NCBI GenBank assembly: GCA_033675265.1
Contig: JAUJYZ010000952.1
Location: 62,001-126,000 of the forward strand
Reading direction: 5' to 3'
Length of the DNA: 64,000 bases
DNA from: Actinostola sp. cb2023
Lineage: Eukaryota; Cnidaria; Anthozoa; Actiniaria; Actinostolidae
Below the pieces are notes generated by a model. It saw nothing but the letters and a program-made list of their open reading frames with translations. It did no database searches and had not been told where the DNA came from. The position numbers and the translations under genes were made by a program. This document shows positions 33,193 through 42,683 of this stretch, one piece after another (the first letter of the stretch is position 1; the number at the start of each line of letters is the position of its first letter).

Positions 33193-33489
33193 AGGGGCGT
33201 AGCTAGCCAGACGCCACGACGCACGTGCGTCACTCAAAAAGAAATTGAATAAAAAAGTAGCTTGTTTTAGAAAAAAAGTGAAAAGAAAGAAAAAAGACAA
33301 AGACACAAGCAAATGAAAAATAAAACATTATCACCCTATGGATTGTATGTATTAGTTATTCGTGCAGTGATATTGTGCTTTTTCAAGCGTATTTTTTTTA
33401 TTTGAAGTTCGTAAAATAAAGTAGAAGACACGAACGTGTTTTTGGTAAGAGATATAACAGGGAAGATTTGATGATATTGTTGTCCTATC

Positions 33490-34324
33490 TTATGTACCCT
33501 TTCTCGATCTCATCATTAAGTCGTCGATCACTTGAGAGAAAGTTACACTATCCCATTGCCGACCCGTAGCAGGGGGATGGGCCAGGGGAGGCTGGGCCCC
33601 CAATAATTTTGGCTGTTTTTTAATAACCTTTACATCCTGAATATGCCCTCGATGATATTTCCGTTTACCAACCTTACTGTCGTCAATGTGTACTCTCTTT
33701 CCTGGCCCTCCGATCTTTTCACTACTATTCATCAATAGCATTTCACATATCTCTCTACAATACATATCCCAATCTACGGCCGTGTTTGGACTCATCCTGA
33801 GCTGTCTCTTTATTTGGTTCTGTTCAAGTCCGCTGGCACCACCAATAGGTAAACTTGAGGGCCTCTTCAAGAGTAAGATTGCTCTTCTCAAACCAGCTTC
33901 CCTTTCTCAGGCTCAGTTCTACTCTATACCGCTTCTTGTTCGCTGTCTTCGTACACCGCCACAAAATGCCATCAGAGCGATCATGTACATGTGTCATCTT
34001 CATTTCACTCTCACACTGTGGACATTTCCTTGAACTCGTTATTATTTTCTTCTCCATGAGCCACTCAATAGTCGTCACTTTGCTGCATAAAACATGTTCA
34101 AGTAAGTCTTCATAAGTCTAGTAAGAAGACTGACTTGCGTCTCTCCTGTTATAACTTCCATTCGGAGTTAATCCACACCGATCTGTTTGTGTTCCAAAAT
34201 CTTTCAGCTGACATAATCCAACTCCAGCCTGAACAGCTCTGCTTCTAGTTTCTATTATTGGAATCATTCGTTTCAAATTGCACTGAGTAGCTTCGTCCAT
34301 ATTTGTATGATTTCTCGTTTTCAA
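33490..34324 (-). pseudogene. Merlin (IS1016/ISXO2-like) transposase, broken
   Basis: The minus-strand product starts near 34297-34324 (MDEATQCNLKRMIPIIETRS), meets a TAG at 34118-34120 and continues in the same frame with LLEHVLCSK, then the zinc ribbon CPQCESEMKMTH..WRC and LRKGSWFEKSNLTLEEALKF, TYWWC. After a frame change near 33850-33890 the catalytic region follows: NTAVDWDMYCREICEM, KIGGPGKRVHIDDSK (catalytic Asp) and VGKRKYHRGH. A GC-rich insert near 33555-33605 and loss of the distal catalytic region end the similarity. Family identification is by the zinc ribbon plus GGPG..(I/V)D.SK signature. Confidence 0.75.
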
Positions 34325-34420
34325 AAGTTGAAATACATTATGCCCATTTCTGAACTTCGTACTTTACGTTACCCTGGTTCCAGAGGCTTTGTCAAACTCT
34401 ATAATACGATGTTTGTAAGC

Positions 34421-34697
34421 CGCGAAGCGGCGTCCCGCGAGCGAGAAATAACAAAGCCTCTGGTCGTAGCCGTTACGAATCTCACTTTCAGTTCATGCAG
34501 ACACCTAATGAATGACAGCCTTCAAACATGTCAGATACAATCGACCAATCAGCGAATTTTGTGAGACGATCTCCCTTCGCTGATTGGTCGATTTTATCTG
34601 ACATGTGTGAAGGCTGTCATTCATTAGGTGTTTGCATGAAAGTGAGATTCGTAACGGCTACGACCAGAGGCTTTGTTATTTCTCGCTGCTTCGCAGC
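34421..34697. repeat. Palindromic element with short GC hairpins at both tips
   Basis: Arms 34440-34556 and 34576-34687 are near-perfect complements (cctctggtcgtagccgttac core). The outer ends carry gccgcgaagcggcg and gctgcttcgcagc. Confidence 0.8.
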
Positions 34698-34995
34698 TAA
34701 AGTTTACCAAGATCTAGCCAATGTACACTCGAATATTACCAGAACTTACACGTTGAGCGAAGGTTCTCTGGCTAAGCATACAGAAATGCAGGCAAGACTT
34801 ATTGCTGAGATCAACGAAGCTATCATTAAATTAGGAGATATTGTCCCGAGAGTAGCAACGAGCCTTCAAGTCATAACAGAAACCATCACATGCCTTCTCA
34901 ACGGACAACCCCTCACACGTATTGATGAAACCATCAACTTGGATGCCTACAAAAAGACTGCCAACTACATAAACCATCTTGAAGCGCAAAAATAA
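34698..34995 (+). CDS. Unidentified ORF downstream of the palindrome
   Basis: About 99 codons stay open from the palindrome edge to TAA at 34993-34995: KVYQDLANVHSNITRTY, SEGSLAKHTEMQARLIAEI, VPRVATSLQVITETITCLL. It looks like an amphipathic helical domain. The ORF technically opens at 34528 inside the palindrome, so its true start is unknown. Could be an exon of a host or element gene. Confidence 0.3.
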
Positions 34996-35985
34996 GTATT
35001 TGCATCGGTAAGTAGGAATCATGATTTTCATGTATGTTGCTCTAATGCTCTAGTTATGACCGGCTCTAACTGTGAACACTTTTCGGGAAATTTGAGGTGA
35101 CAATTAGTTTTCTGTCATAAAATACTTTTCCAAACAATCACTAATTTTATTTATTGTGTTCTCCTTAGTTTGTGAAATCCATAACGGAGTCCGCTTGCGA
35201 CAAACCAAGAAATCAGCCTTCCAGTAGTGATATCCAAAGTTCCATCTTACTTTTCAATGGTCCGATTGTCACATAGGGGTCTTTCAAGAAGTACACTGCA
35301 AGAAAAGTAATGGCTCTGGTCTCAACAGGAGTTCGACACATCAATTGCCACTCTATCTCCTTCATTTGGTGAGTGTCAAAGTATCATCGGGCAAACAAGA
35401 GAGTAACTGTCTTCATCAAGAAAAACCCACAGCTGCTGGTGCCATGGCCAAGCACAGCTCCTTGCAAGGAAGATCAGTATAAAGACAAATATACTCTGCC
35501 AATTCATAGTTCTATTTCACAAAACATTAGGAATGCCTTACGAAACCAGGGCTTATTGGCGCATGCTGACTAGACACACCTATAGTACACACGCATTATC
35601 CCAGTTGCAATGATACCTGCATCTATACTATTATCTACTCAATTACTGAGGTCAATATGTTTTACACTTTTTTTTCAACATCACCAATTCAGCTCGGTGT
35701 GTTTATATTAGTAATTGTACTGAGATGGTGCAAACGTCTAGAAACCTTCCCTTCATTTCTGTGTATATCAAATTTACAAGTGCTCACATATTAAGATTAT
35801 TTTAATAATCTTGTTAAAACAATTCAAGCTACAATTTTGTGTTACTAATAACACAGATTCCTTTCATATGATTGTATATACATATAATATGTTGTGTAAA
35901 ACTAAATAAACTTCCATAACATTATATATACTGCTATACTAGTCTCACTTTAGTTCAAAACATTTTATTGCCATATGTAGTCACT
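34996..35985. other. Non-coding stretch
   Basis: No gene, RNA or element recognised; a 66-codon frame at 35373-35573 has no supporting feature. Confidence 0.4.
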
Positions 35986-36158
35986 TTACGTTTATATAGC
36001 AATGCGAAGCCTTAGAGCCACTGATAGATACTACACTTATATAGCAATGCAGAGCCACGGAGCCACTAAGGTACTATACTTATATACCAATGCAGAGCCA
36101 TGGAGCCACTAAGGTACTATACTTATATACCAATGCAGAGCCACGGAGCCACTAAAGA
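35986..36158. repeat. 42-bp minisatellite, left of the Polinton
   Basis: Four diverged units of tatatagcaatgcagagcca and cggagccactaaggtactata. The same array in the same orientation recurs at 62160-62395. Confidence 0.9.
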
Positions 36159-36634
36159 CAGAAACTAAAGAAAGACAACGAACTGAATATTTATTTCACC
36201 AAAAAAATCTAAGTACAGTATTTTAGACGTAAAAATAGTACCAACGCTCGTGCGAGTTTCAACATGAACAAGGTCAAGTCTCTCAACAAATTGAATATCA
36301 AAACAATGCAAACCATAAATAAAAATATGGCCGAATGCATGAGACAGAACACAAGAATGAAGGCTACAAACCTCTGAAGTTCTATTTGATGAAGGTCAAC
36401 CCGTAGCAACAGCTTTTCTGTCCAATATCCAAGCAAAAACTGGGCACCGACCAACGAGTACAACAACAAACCATAACACGATGAAAGAAATCAGCTCAAT
36501 TGTCTCGTGTTTACACCACTGAACTATTCAGTACGAGCTACAACTATCACCCTATAACTATGGTCAAATGCTGGTGTACCAAATCATCATATTATGCCTT
36601 TTCTGGCGATTTCAAGTCACAGTAATGAGCAAAG
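36159..36634. other. Left flank of the Polinton insertion
   Basis: No convincing gene. A hydrophobic 86-codon frame on the minus strand (36209-36469) may be incidental. Confidence 0.35.
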
Positions 36635-36640
36635 CTTGGC
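36635..36640. repeat. Target-site duplication, left
   Basis: cttggc; repeated at 61491-61496. Six bases is the usual Polinton target duplication. Confidence 0.9.
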
Positions 36641-36847
36641 AGTAGTAATAGAGGTTAGTTCAGATCACCACCCTTCTTGAGCCCACGGTCCTGTAAAAAG
36701 GAAGGGGGTGTACTGGTCAGCGATTATTCCACAAAGTGAGCCTCCAGACAAAATAACTTGGAGTCAGCGGCTGAAAATGTCGGACAGTACTGGTCAGCGG
36801 AAAGGGTGGCTACATAGGGAAGTACGGCGGGAAAACCAGTCAGTCAT
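36641..36847 (+). repeat. Polinton terminal inverted repeat, left
   Basis: About 207 bp, matching the complement of 61283-61490 with under ten differences. It contains the start codon and about 23 codons of the first gene. Confidence 0.95.
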
Positions 36848-37028
36848 AACCGACAGCGATATAGTCATGACAAAAGAATTTGAAGAAGAGAAAAACCAAC
36901 TAGAAGTTTTGATTGCCGAGAACAAACAGATGAAGATAGATCTTGTCCGCCTTCGACTAAAAGTAGAAGAACTAGAAAGGTTGCTACATGAAAAGGAAAT
37001 GAACAATGAATGGTTCAGTTACGACTGA
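36777..37028 (+). CDS. Small leucine-zipper-like protein starting inside the TIR
   Basis: 83 residues from the ATG at 36777 (MSDSTGQRKGWLHREVRRE). Residues 35-75 form a heptad coiled coil (EEEKNQLEVLIAENKQMKI, then LRLKVEELERLLHEKE). The basic segment before the coil is short, so a bZIP activity is only a guess. Because the start lies in the TIR, the homologous start at the right end also exists but stops after ten codons. Expressed rightward, probably early, from a TIR promoter. Confidence 0.6.
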   Translation: MSDSTGQRKGWLHREVRRENQSVITDSDIVMTKEFEEEKNQLEVLIAENKQMKIDLVRLRLKVEELERLLHEKEMNNEWFSYD

Positions 37029-37209
37029 TATAGAATGAATGAAGAGATGTCAGAACCCCCAGAGCTATGTTGAAATTTTGTTTGAAATTTTGTTTTATCT
37101 TGAGTTGTTGGTATTGTCTCCATGCTTATAGCGAATGTTATGAATGTTGGGGAGAGCCCCAAAAGTCTACAAAAAAGAATGAGGTGGATGAGAGCGATCA
37201 GTCTTTACC

Positions 37210-38052
37210 ATGAGCTGTTACGAGTTGGTGCTACGTTTCAAGGAAATTGAAGATCCGTTATGTTTCTCGATACCGATCCGTTCGGGTATGTTATACAACG
37301 AACTCCGTTGTATTTTAGATGATTTTGCTTGGCTGTTAAAGAACGATGGAAGAAACGTTCACCATTTTTTAACAAGTTCATTAACCAAGGGTTATCCATA
37401 CCGAGTGCTGTTTGGTCAAGAGGACAAAATTTATAAACCAACTGAAAAGGCTTTGGATGAAGAAGTAGTGGTGGTGTGGGAAAAAGAAGGAGAACCAAAC
37501 AGCCATAGTGTATTTGTTGTTCAAGGATTTGTTGCATTCTATTCCTTTTGGATACCCAAGTTATGTTGGAATACCATACTGTTCAAAGAACCCCCTCTGT
37601 ACGTATGGTTGTTGTTCATGGTAAAATGTAATAACCACGACCCCCCCGAATTTCAAAGCAATGTATGCGATTCACGCAGGGTGATAATTGTGCAAGAGGG
37701 AACTTCTGTCAAACAGATGAAGGCCTTGGTAAGAACGCCCTGTGACAAGATAAAATGGATCTCCGAGAATGAAGAAATAGTGGACTGTTTGGAGAGTTCC
37801 ACTTTGGTCGTGACGGCTGTGGGAAGGCGTTGGACGTGTGAGGAAATGATGAAGCGTGTAGTTGCTCGAAAGCAATGTTACAAATTGCGGCATATATCAA
37901 ATATGTTTGTGGGAGTGTTTTCGATTGGGGAAACAGCCTTTCACCAGAAGTTGTATCGAAGTCAGGAACAAGGCCACGAATGGTTTTCTGACACATTTTC
38001 TGATAAATGCGAGAGCGACATGGATGTAGAGACCAGTTGTGAAGAACGATGA
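37210..38052 (+). CDS. Unidentified 280-residue left-arm protein
   Basis: Starts MSCYELVLRFKEIEDPLCF, no recognised domain. It is alpha/beta in character with two similar halves in tone: an N-terminal block ending ALDEEVVVVWEKEGEP and a second beginning SRRVIIVQEGTSVKQMKALV, each ending in a hydrophobic beta-rich run; this could be a ubiquitin-like or PB1-like pair but that is speculative. Its stop overlaps the start of the next gene (ATGA at 38049-38052), implying coupled expression. Confidence 0.6.
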   Translation: MSCYELVLRFKEIEDPLCFSIPIRSGMLYNELRCILDDFAWLLKNDGRNVHHFLTSSLTKGYPYRVLFGQEDKIYKPTEKALDEEVVVVWEKEGEPNSHSVFVVQGFVAFYSFWIPKLCWNTILFKEPPLYVWLLFMVKCNNHDPPEFQSNVCDSRRVIIVQEGTSVKQMKALVRTPCDKIKWISENEEIVDCLESSTLVVTAVGRRWTCEEMMKRVVARKQCYKLRHISNMFVGVFSIGETAFHQKLYRSQEQGHEWFSDTFSDKCESDMDVETSCEER

Positions 38053-38546
38053 GTGGAGGTAAGGTCGACGCAACAGAGGTAAAGGGGATGAAGCGTGAAG
38101 TAGAAGAAGAAGAAGAAGAAGTGAAGCGTCAAGCACTCAAGTTGAACGAATGTTTTTGTCACATTCCTTACCAGACGTTTGATTCCAAGTCCGATGGAAA
38201 GACATACATCAAGTGTGGGCAGACGCGTAAGACAATGAAAGCTGGGTCCACCCCCTGTACGTTATTCTGTCAAGAGGATGAAAATTGGCCTTTGATATTC
38301 CAGTCGTTAAAAAGTCGTTACAAAGATGGTTTAAACTTTACCGCAGACTTCCCCGAATGTGGCCATTCCTTAAAGTGTCGTGTAAGTGCAACTAAAGCCA
38401 AGACAGGCTGTTACTTTGCGTGTCGATTAACCCGTGAAGACCCTGACATACCCTGTGATTATATTCAATGGGTGAACAAGAAAGCCGAAAGTGTGGTCAG
38501 GAAACGTCGAAAGATGACAATAAATGAAGACTGTAATGTAATGTAA
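38049..38546 (+). CDS. Protein with two GRF-type zinc-finger-like modules
   Basis: 165 residues. After an acidic stretch, CFCHIPYQTF..GKTYIKCG..TPCTLFCQ (about 35-75) and ECGHSLKCRV..GCYFACR..IPCDYIQWV (about 100-142) repeat the C-x-C / C / C-hydrophobic-W pattern of GRF zinc fingers, which bind single-stranded nucleic acid in topoisomerases and repair nucleases. A basic C-terminal VVRKRRKM follows. A role in replication or transcription of the element is inferred. Confidence 0.5.
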   Translation: MSGGKVDATEVKGMKREVEEEEEEVKRQALKLNECFCHIPYQTFDSKSDGKTYIKCGQTRKTMKAGSTPCTLFCQEDENWPLIFQSLKSRYKDGLNFTADFPECGHSLKCRVSATKAKTGCYFACRLTREDPDIPCDYIQWVNKKAESVVRKRRKMTINEDCNVM

Positions 38547-38623
38547 TGCTGTAATGCTTTTATTACTATTGTTGGTTGCTATTAAAATGGTTTGATTTCC
38601 CAAAAAGAAAGTATTCTTAATTT

Positions 38624-39249
38624 TTACAATAGATGAAAAGAAGAAGATGTTAGGTCTGTTTCTCTAACGGTGATTTTCTGTTTTCTAGGCCTCCCTCTTC
38701 TTCTGACTGGTACCTCGGGGTTTTTTATTTGTTCAATAGTGTCCAACCAATCAATATGGGGCGGTCTTTTGTCTGAATTGGAGTTCTTGACGACGTCAGT
38801 CTTTAAATTGTCGGCATCGTCAAAACCGTGGAGGTGAATGCGTTCGGTTTCTAGTAGTGCGGTGGGTAGTTCCATTTCTTGAACATAATCACACAGATCT
38901 TCAAGGTATCTTGGGACCAGGTCAATTTTGGGCACGGGTATATTTGAATGTCCCTCTGTGGGTTTCTCTGGAGGGCACGTGTTCATGAACATCGAATCAA
39001 ACTCATAGAGTTCTTTTAAATGTTTTCTTGCCAGACAATATTGTGCCAGATTCCGTGGGCCCCATGAAGTCCAGAAAAGGGTTGTGTGGAGGTCCCAATA
39101 GATAATTGCACGCATAAAATCATGGCGTGCCGCCGAAGAGAAAAAGAGACCCCCATTAAGAAACTGGTAGAGGGGGTAGAAGCAATGGTTGTCCATCAGA
39201 TGAATGGGGTCCCCTGTACTGGCATATTTTTCCAATTTGTCCATATCTG
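38624..39249 (-). CDS. Paralogous exon B of a left-arm spliced gene pair
   Basis: Opens after a cttcttgtag acceptor at 39250; an internal ATG at 39244 (MDKLEKYASTGDPIHLMD) could also start it. The first ~85 residues align with the protein at 39300-39787: (L)(E/K)KY.(S/A)T.D.IHL, F..(L/I)(Y/H)QFL.G, R..F(M/L)(R/Q)AI..W.L.T, W.(P/..)L.(Q/H)YC. The tail differs and ends in an AT-hook-like RRRGRPRKQK, suggesting DNA binding. Phase at its acceptor fits the 40-nt exon at 39856-39895. Function unknown. Confidence 0.6.
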
Positions 39250-39299
39250 CTACAAGAAGAAAAAAAAGATTGAATGTTTTAATGTATTTTTATTAATTT

Positions 39300-39895
39300 T
39301 CAAAATGTACATTTTTTGTTGGCCATCTTTATCCTGTTCTTTATTATCTCTAAACGGCGCCTATTATTTATTACATTCTTTGGTTTCTTGTCTCTTGTCT
39401 TTTTAGAAAGATCTACCAACGGTGGTGGGGGTGGTGTTGGCGGAATGAAAATATTGGAGGTTACCTCCTCTAACGTTTTAGGTCTCCCTGTGGTAGTAGC
39501 GGTGGTCCAAGTGCTGCGGGAATTACCGATTGTAATTGGTGGCGTCAGTATAGTTGCTAGAGTTTGGTGTGACACACAATAATGCGCCACTCTTAAAGGT
39601 TGCCAACCACACCATTCATTATTGGTGTTTAGCCCCCATTTCATGATGGCTTGAAGAAATCTACGCCTTTCTATAGGGCCATCCAATTGTCCAAGCAAAA
39701 ATTGATGAATGTAATAAAAGCTGGAGTTAAAAAGATGGATATGGTCTCGGGTAGCTATATATTTCTTTAATCCTTGATAAGGGTCCACTGTAAAAAGTAA
39801 TCATTCGATAAGTCACACAGACCTCAAAATGTTGTTCCCATAGTCAATCACTTACAGGTAAAGTTCTCCCCCATTTTTTCAGTGGCGTTGTTCAT
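39300..39895 (-). CDS. Spliced left-arm gene, paralogue A
   Basis: Exon 1 (39856-39895) starts MNNATEKMGENF and ends at GTAAGT; exon 2 (39300-39787) begins after tttttacag. The junction keeps frame, giving 175 residues. The domain (LKKYIATRDHIHLFN, YYIHQFLLGQ, FLQAIMKWGL, VAHYCVSHQTL) is paralogous to the downstream protein; then a Pro-rich segment and basic C-terminus. Without splicing the second exon has no ATG start. Polintons usually have few introns, so this is notable. Confidence 0.6.
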
Positions 39896-39957
39896 ATTGT
39901 CAAATGTCTGTTGGAATAAAAAAAAGACAAGACAACCATATTAGTTAAATAAAGTTT

Positions 39958-40491
39958 TTAATTTATAACAATGGCCTCTTTGTGGCCTTCTTCCAAAACA
40001 GTATTCCACAAATTATGGGTCTCCCCCTTCTTCCCATCTTTTCGGTCGAAGACAATCGACTTGTTAAATTGTTTCCTGGCCCAGGCCGGGGGTAACGAAA
40101 CATTGTTCAAGGCCAAGACCATATCTTGGTAGGGTCCAGGGATGTGGTTGGGATGGATGGTAACTCTGTTCTTAATACATAACTTACAGAATGGTCGATA
40201 TTTATGGTGGTACGTAGTTTCCACCAACCCATTCCCAACCACATCCATCCGTCCTAACTCGTACAGCCGCTTTGTCTCAATTGTTTCATATTTGCCACAA
40301 ACAACGCACAGAACTCCTTTGAAACAATCATAGCATCGATTGCATTCTTTGATGACCACAGCTCTAGACGAACGATTGTTTAAACAGGTCGATCGACGTC
40401 GTACCAAAACCATACGCCTAATGTTCAGCAATCTCTTTGGGAACGCCGACCCAAACTGTAGACCGTAATTGTTTATCATTGTCTTCTTCAT
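39958..40491 (-). CDS. Zinc-binding left-arm protein
   Basis: 177 residues, MKKTMINNYGLQFGSAF start. A basic N-terminus (RRMVLVRRRSTCLNNRSSR) precedes CNRCYDCFKGVLCVVCG, and later CKLCIKN; these Cys pairs suggest at least one zinc site. A tttcag just upstream (about 40502) and a donor-like gtaagt upstream suggest a 5-prime UTR intron. No family recognised. Confidence 0.55.
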   Translation of the reverse strand: MKKTMINNYGLQFGSAFPKRLLNIRRMVLVRRRSTCLNNRSSRAVVIKECNRCYDCFKGVLCVVCGKYETIETKRLYELGRMDVVGNGLVETTYHHKYRPFCKLCIKNRVTIHPNHIPGPYQDMVLALNNVSLPPAWARKQFNKSIVFDRKDGKKGETHNLWNTVLEEGHKEAIVIN

Positions 40492-40499
40492 ACTTACAG

Positions 40500-40862
40500 C
40501 TGAAATAAAAAAATGATAGAGGATAGATTAATTATGGGAAATAGAGAAAGAGAGAGAGAGCCTGTATTTTCTGATTCTTCCGGTTCTCCATACTTACAAT
40601 TTGAATTTTGCTGTGTTTCTTGCTCCTTATCGTTCGATGATCACGGCTCAAGTGACTTTACCACCCCCGGACCGTGATATATATACCCTAAAAATGAAAT
40701 AAATGTGGGGGGTACCCCCCTCCCCCCTCTTTTTTTGAAAGTCCGCAAAGGCCTCTGGGTGTTGTGAAACGTATAAATAACATGCATTAGTGGTTAGAAA
40801 TCATTCAGCTCTCGAGTAAGAAACAGAGAAGAATCAAACAAAGAAGCACAAGTAAACAGAAG
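40500..40862. promoter_or_regulatory. Divergent promoter with two TATA-like boxes
   Basis: TATAAATA at 40772-40779 faces right, about 95 bp before the ATG at 40868; TATATATA at 40677-40684 reads left. G-rich ggggggtacccccc lies between. It separates the leftward cluster from the rightward genes. Confidence 0.5.
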
Positions 40863-40867
40863 TAAGT

Positions 40868-41452
40868 ATGGCAGAAGTGAGTATGGCAGAAAAGATACGA
40901 AAAAAGATGAAAGACGATCTCTTCAATCAGTCGTGGTTTAAAGTATGGGTGGATGTCCCACATTTGGATGGGGATGGTTGGTGTACAAAATGCGGTGAAC
41001 AATTCGAGGGACAAAGAATCAGAAGAATCGCATTGTATGAATTTACTTATGAAGTAGATCGTGGGGCTTGGTACCGAACCCGGACGCTCTACCGCCAAGT
41101 TTCAGCCCAATGTCACAGCTGTTTAAAAATTAATACCGATGAACTTATTCCTTCTTATTTGGTGGACGATTTTGTCAGACATGAAACTTCGACCAACATA
41201 TTATATGGTGAAATTTACGGAGATGTTCGTTACAATTTTTGCGAAAGCGGACCCATGTTGTGGAATTTCCCATCTCCGGAAGAAGCGCGTTATGAAGAAC
41301 GTACCGATCGCTCGGTAGTCCCACGACGTTTCAGAGGGGGTGTACAATATTTAAGATTGCTGGTGGAACGTCGTCGGCGTCTCTTGACATCTAATGGTTG
41401 TCCTCTTTTTTGCACCTGCCATATGACCATGCACCAATGTCCAATAGAATAA
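40868..41452 (+). CDS. Cys-rich left-arm protein
   Basis: 194 residues starting MAEVSMAEKIRKKMKDD (a second in-frame Met follows closely). CTKCGEQFEG and CHSCLK form a likely zinc ribbon over residues 39-90, and the C-terminus CPLFCTCHMTMHQCP adds a second Cys/His cluster. The middle (RRFRGGVQYLRLLVERRRRL) is basic. Unknown family; regulatory or nucleic-acid-binding role inferred. Confidence 0.6.
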   Translation: MAEVSMAEKIRKKMKDDLFNQSWFKVWVDVPHLDGDGWCTKCGEQFEGQRIRRIALYEFTYEVDRGAWYRTRTLYRQVSAQCHSCLKINTDELIPSYLVDDFVRHETSTNILYGEIYGDVRYNFCESGPMLWNFPSPEEARYEERTDRSVVPRRFRGGVQYLRLLVERRRRLLTSNGCPLFCTCHMTMHQCPIE

Positions 41453-41602
41453 GTCTTTGTCTTAGCCTCTATATCCACTTCCAAGAAGTCTCTTATTCTC
41501 GAACATTTCTATCAACTGTGAAAGATGTGATATTCTGATACAACGACTTCGACTTAGTGGAGTGGTGAAAGTCTTCAGTTATTATTATGAACTCACACAC
41601 TA

Positions 41603-41640
41603 ACGTCACACCTCTTATACCAGAGGTGTGACGTTTTTTT
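41603..41640 (+). terminator. 13-bp perfect hairpin followed by a T run
   Basis: acgtcacacctct pairs perfectly with agaggtgtgacgt around a 6-nt loop and is followed directly by seven T. It lies between two rightward genes, 150 bp after a stop and 20 bp before the next ATG. A 3-prime-end signal is plausible. Confidence 0.4.
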
Positions 41641-41660
41641 GTTTTTGTTTCTTGAAAAGG

Positions 41661-42332
41661 ATGGATCTAACTGTAGATGTTCAGAAAGAGAAGAAAGAAG
41701 AAGATGAGGGTTATAGTGAAGACGAATTCACTCCAGACAACGATCTGCTGAAGAAGAAGCTAGGTGAGGTGACAGCCATTCTGGACATGGATGGTTACAT
41801 GGTTGATGGTGTGTTCAGATGTAAAGAAATGGGTTGGAAATATTTAAATCACCCTCTGTCTTATTCCTTCCCCTTCTACCATGGGAATGTGTGCGAGTTA
41901 AACACAAAGGACCGTTTCTCTGCCAAGTACGTGGAAGAAAACGTTTTTGACATTCCATACGGGGAGTTCTGGATCGGTATGATAAACGGCAGAGAGGTAT
42001 CAAGAATGGTGTCACGTTTACACTACAGAGGTCGAGTAGCCTACAAAGGGGGGTGTATTGAGAGACACCTTTTGAATGGCCTTGGTATTACCAATATAAA
42101 TTTAGAAGATATTGGCTGCCCTAAAATCAACGACATCATTCTTGAATGTCCATTTACCTTTGCCACCTGTGGACATCATAAGAAAAATTTCCACTGCCCC
42201 AAACAAGAAGTGTTTTTAATGGAATGGTGGCTCAATAGATACATGTGGAATTGTAATATAGCCAACACAATCCAACCTAAAGTCAAGAACCCCTTCAATT
42301 CTATGGATGGTGGTGACTTTGCATTTATTTAA
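41661..42332 (+). CDS. Unidentified protein with LDMDGYMVDG motif
   Basis: 223 residues from the ATG at 41661. An acidic N-terminus leads to AILDMDGYMVDGVFRCKEMGW, a motif form (L-D-x-D/E-G-hydrophobic) that recurs in uncharacterised proteins of Polintons and related elements, then FDIPYGEFWIGMINGREV and a C-terminal CPFTFATCGHHKKNFHCPKQE with Cys/His spacing compatible with a zinc site. A nuclease-like fold has been imagined for such proteins but I cannot show it. Confidence 0.6.
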   Translation: MDLTVDVQKEKKEEDEGYSEDEFTPDNDLLKKKLGEVTAILDMDGYMVDGVFRCKEMGWKYLNHPLSYSFPFYHGNVCELNTKDRFSAKYVEENVFDIPYGEFWIGMINGREVSRMVSRLHYRGRVAYKGGCIERHLLNGLGITNINLEDIGCPKINDIILECPFTFATCGHHKKNFHCPKQEVFLMEWWLNRYMWNCNIANTIQPKVKNPFNSMDGGDFAFI

Positions 42333-42382
42333 TTAAGTTTTTTTCCTTTAAAGGAGGTGTTTCGGAACTGAACCTTCCACCC

Positions 42383-42613
42383 ATGCCTACAGAGTTCAAA
42401 GGGTTTAAAATTAGTAAAGGCTACAATTCAATGGCTTATATTGCCGCCAATCGTTTAGAGTTCACCCAAGCTTATTATGAACCCTATGATAATTATCAGA
42501 AATGGTATTTTGCCATGAAAAAAAGAATCAATAAAAAAAATAGAGATGGAAAAAGAAAACTGACTTTATGTAAAGATGTATTTGACATTGAGAAAAGAAA
42601 TAAAAAAAGCTAG
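42383..42613 (+). CDS. Small Lys-rich protein
   Basis: 76 residues, MPTEFKGFKISKGYNSM, aromatic-rich middle (YYEPYDNYQKWYFAMKK) and basic tail. No known domain. Positioned tightly between two rightward genes. Confidence 0.45.
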   Translation: MPTEFKGFKISKGYNSMAYIAANRLEFTQAYYEPYDNYQKWYFAMKKRINKKNRDGKRKLTLCKDVFDIEKRNKKS

Positions 42614-42683
42614 GAAGTGACCTGATGAGTGTCCTCTTTTTTTTGTTATAGATAGAACGGGTCGGTGTTTAAAAGCTCAGTCA

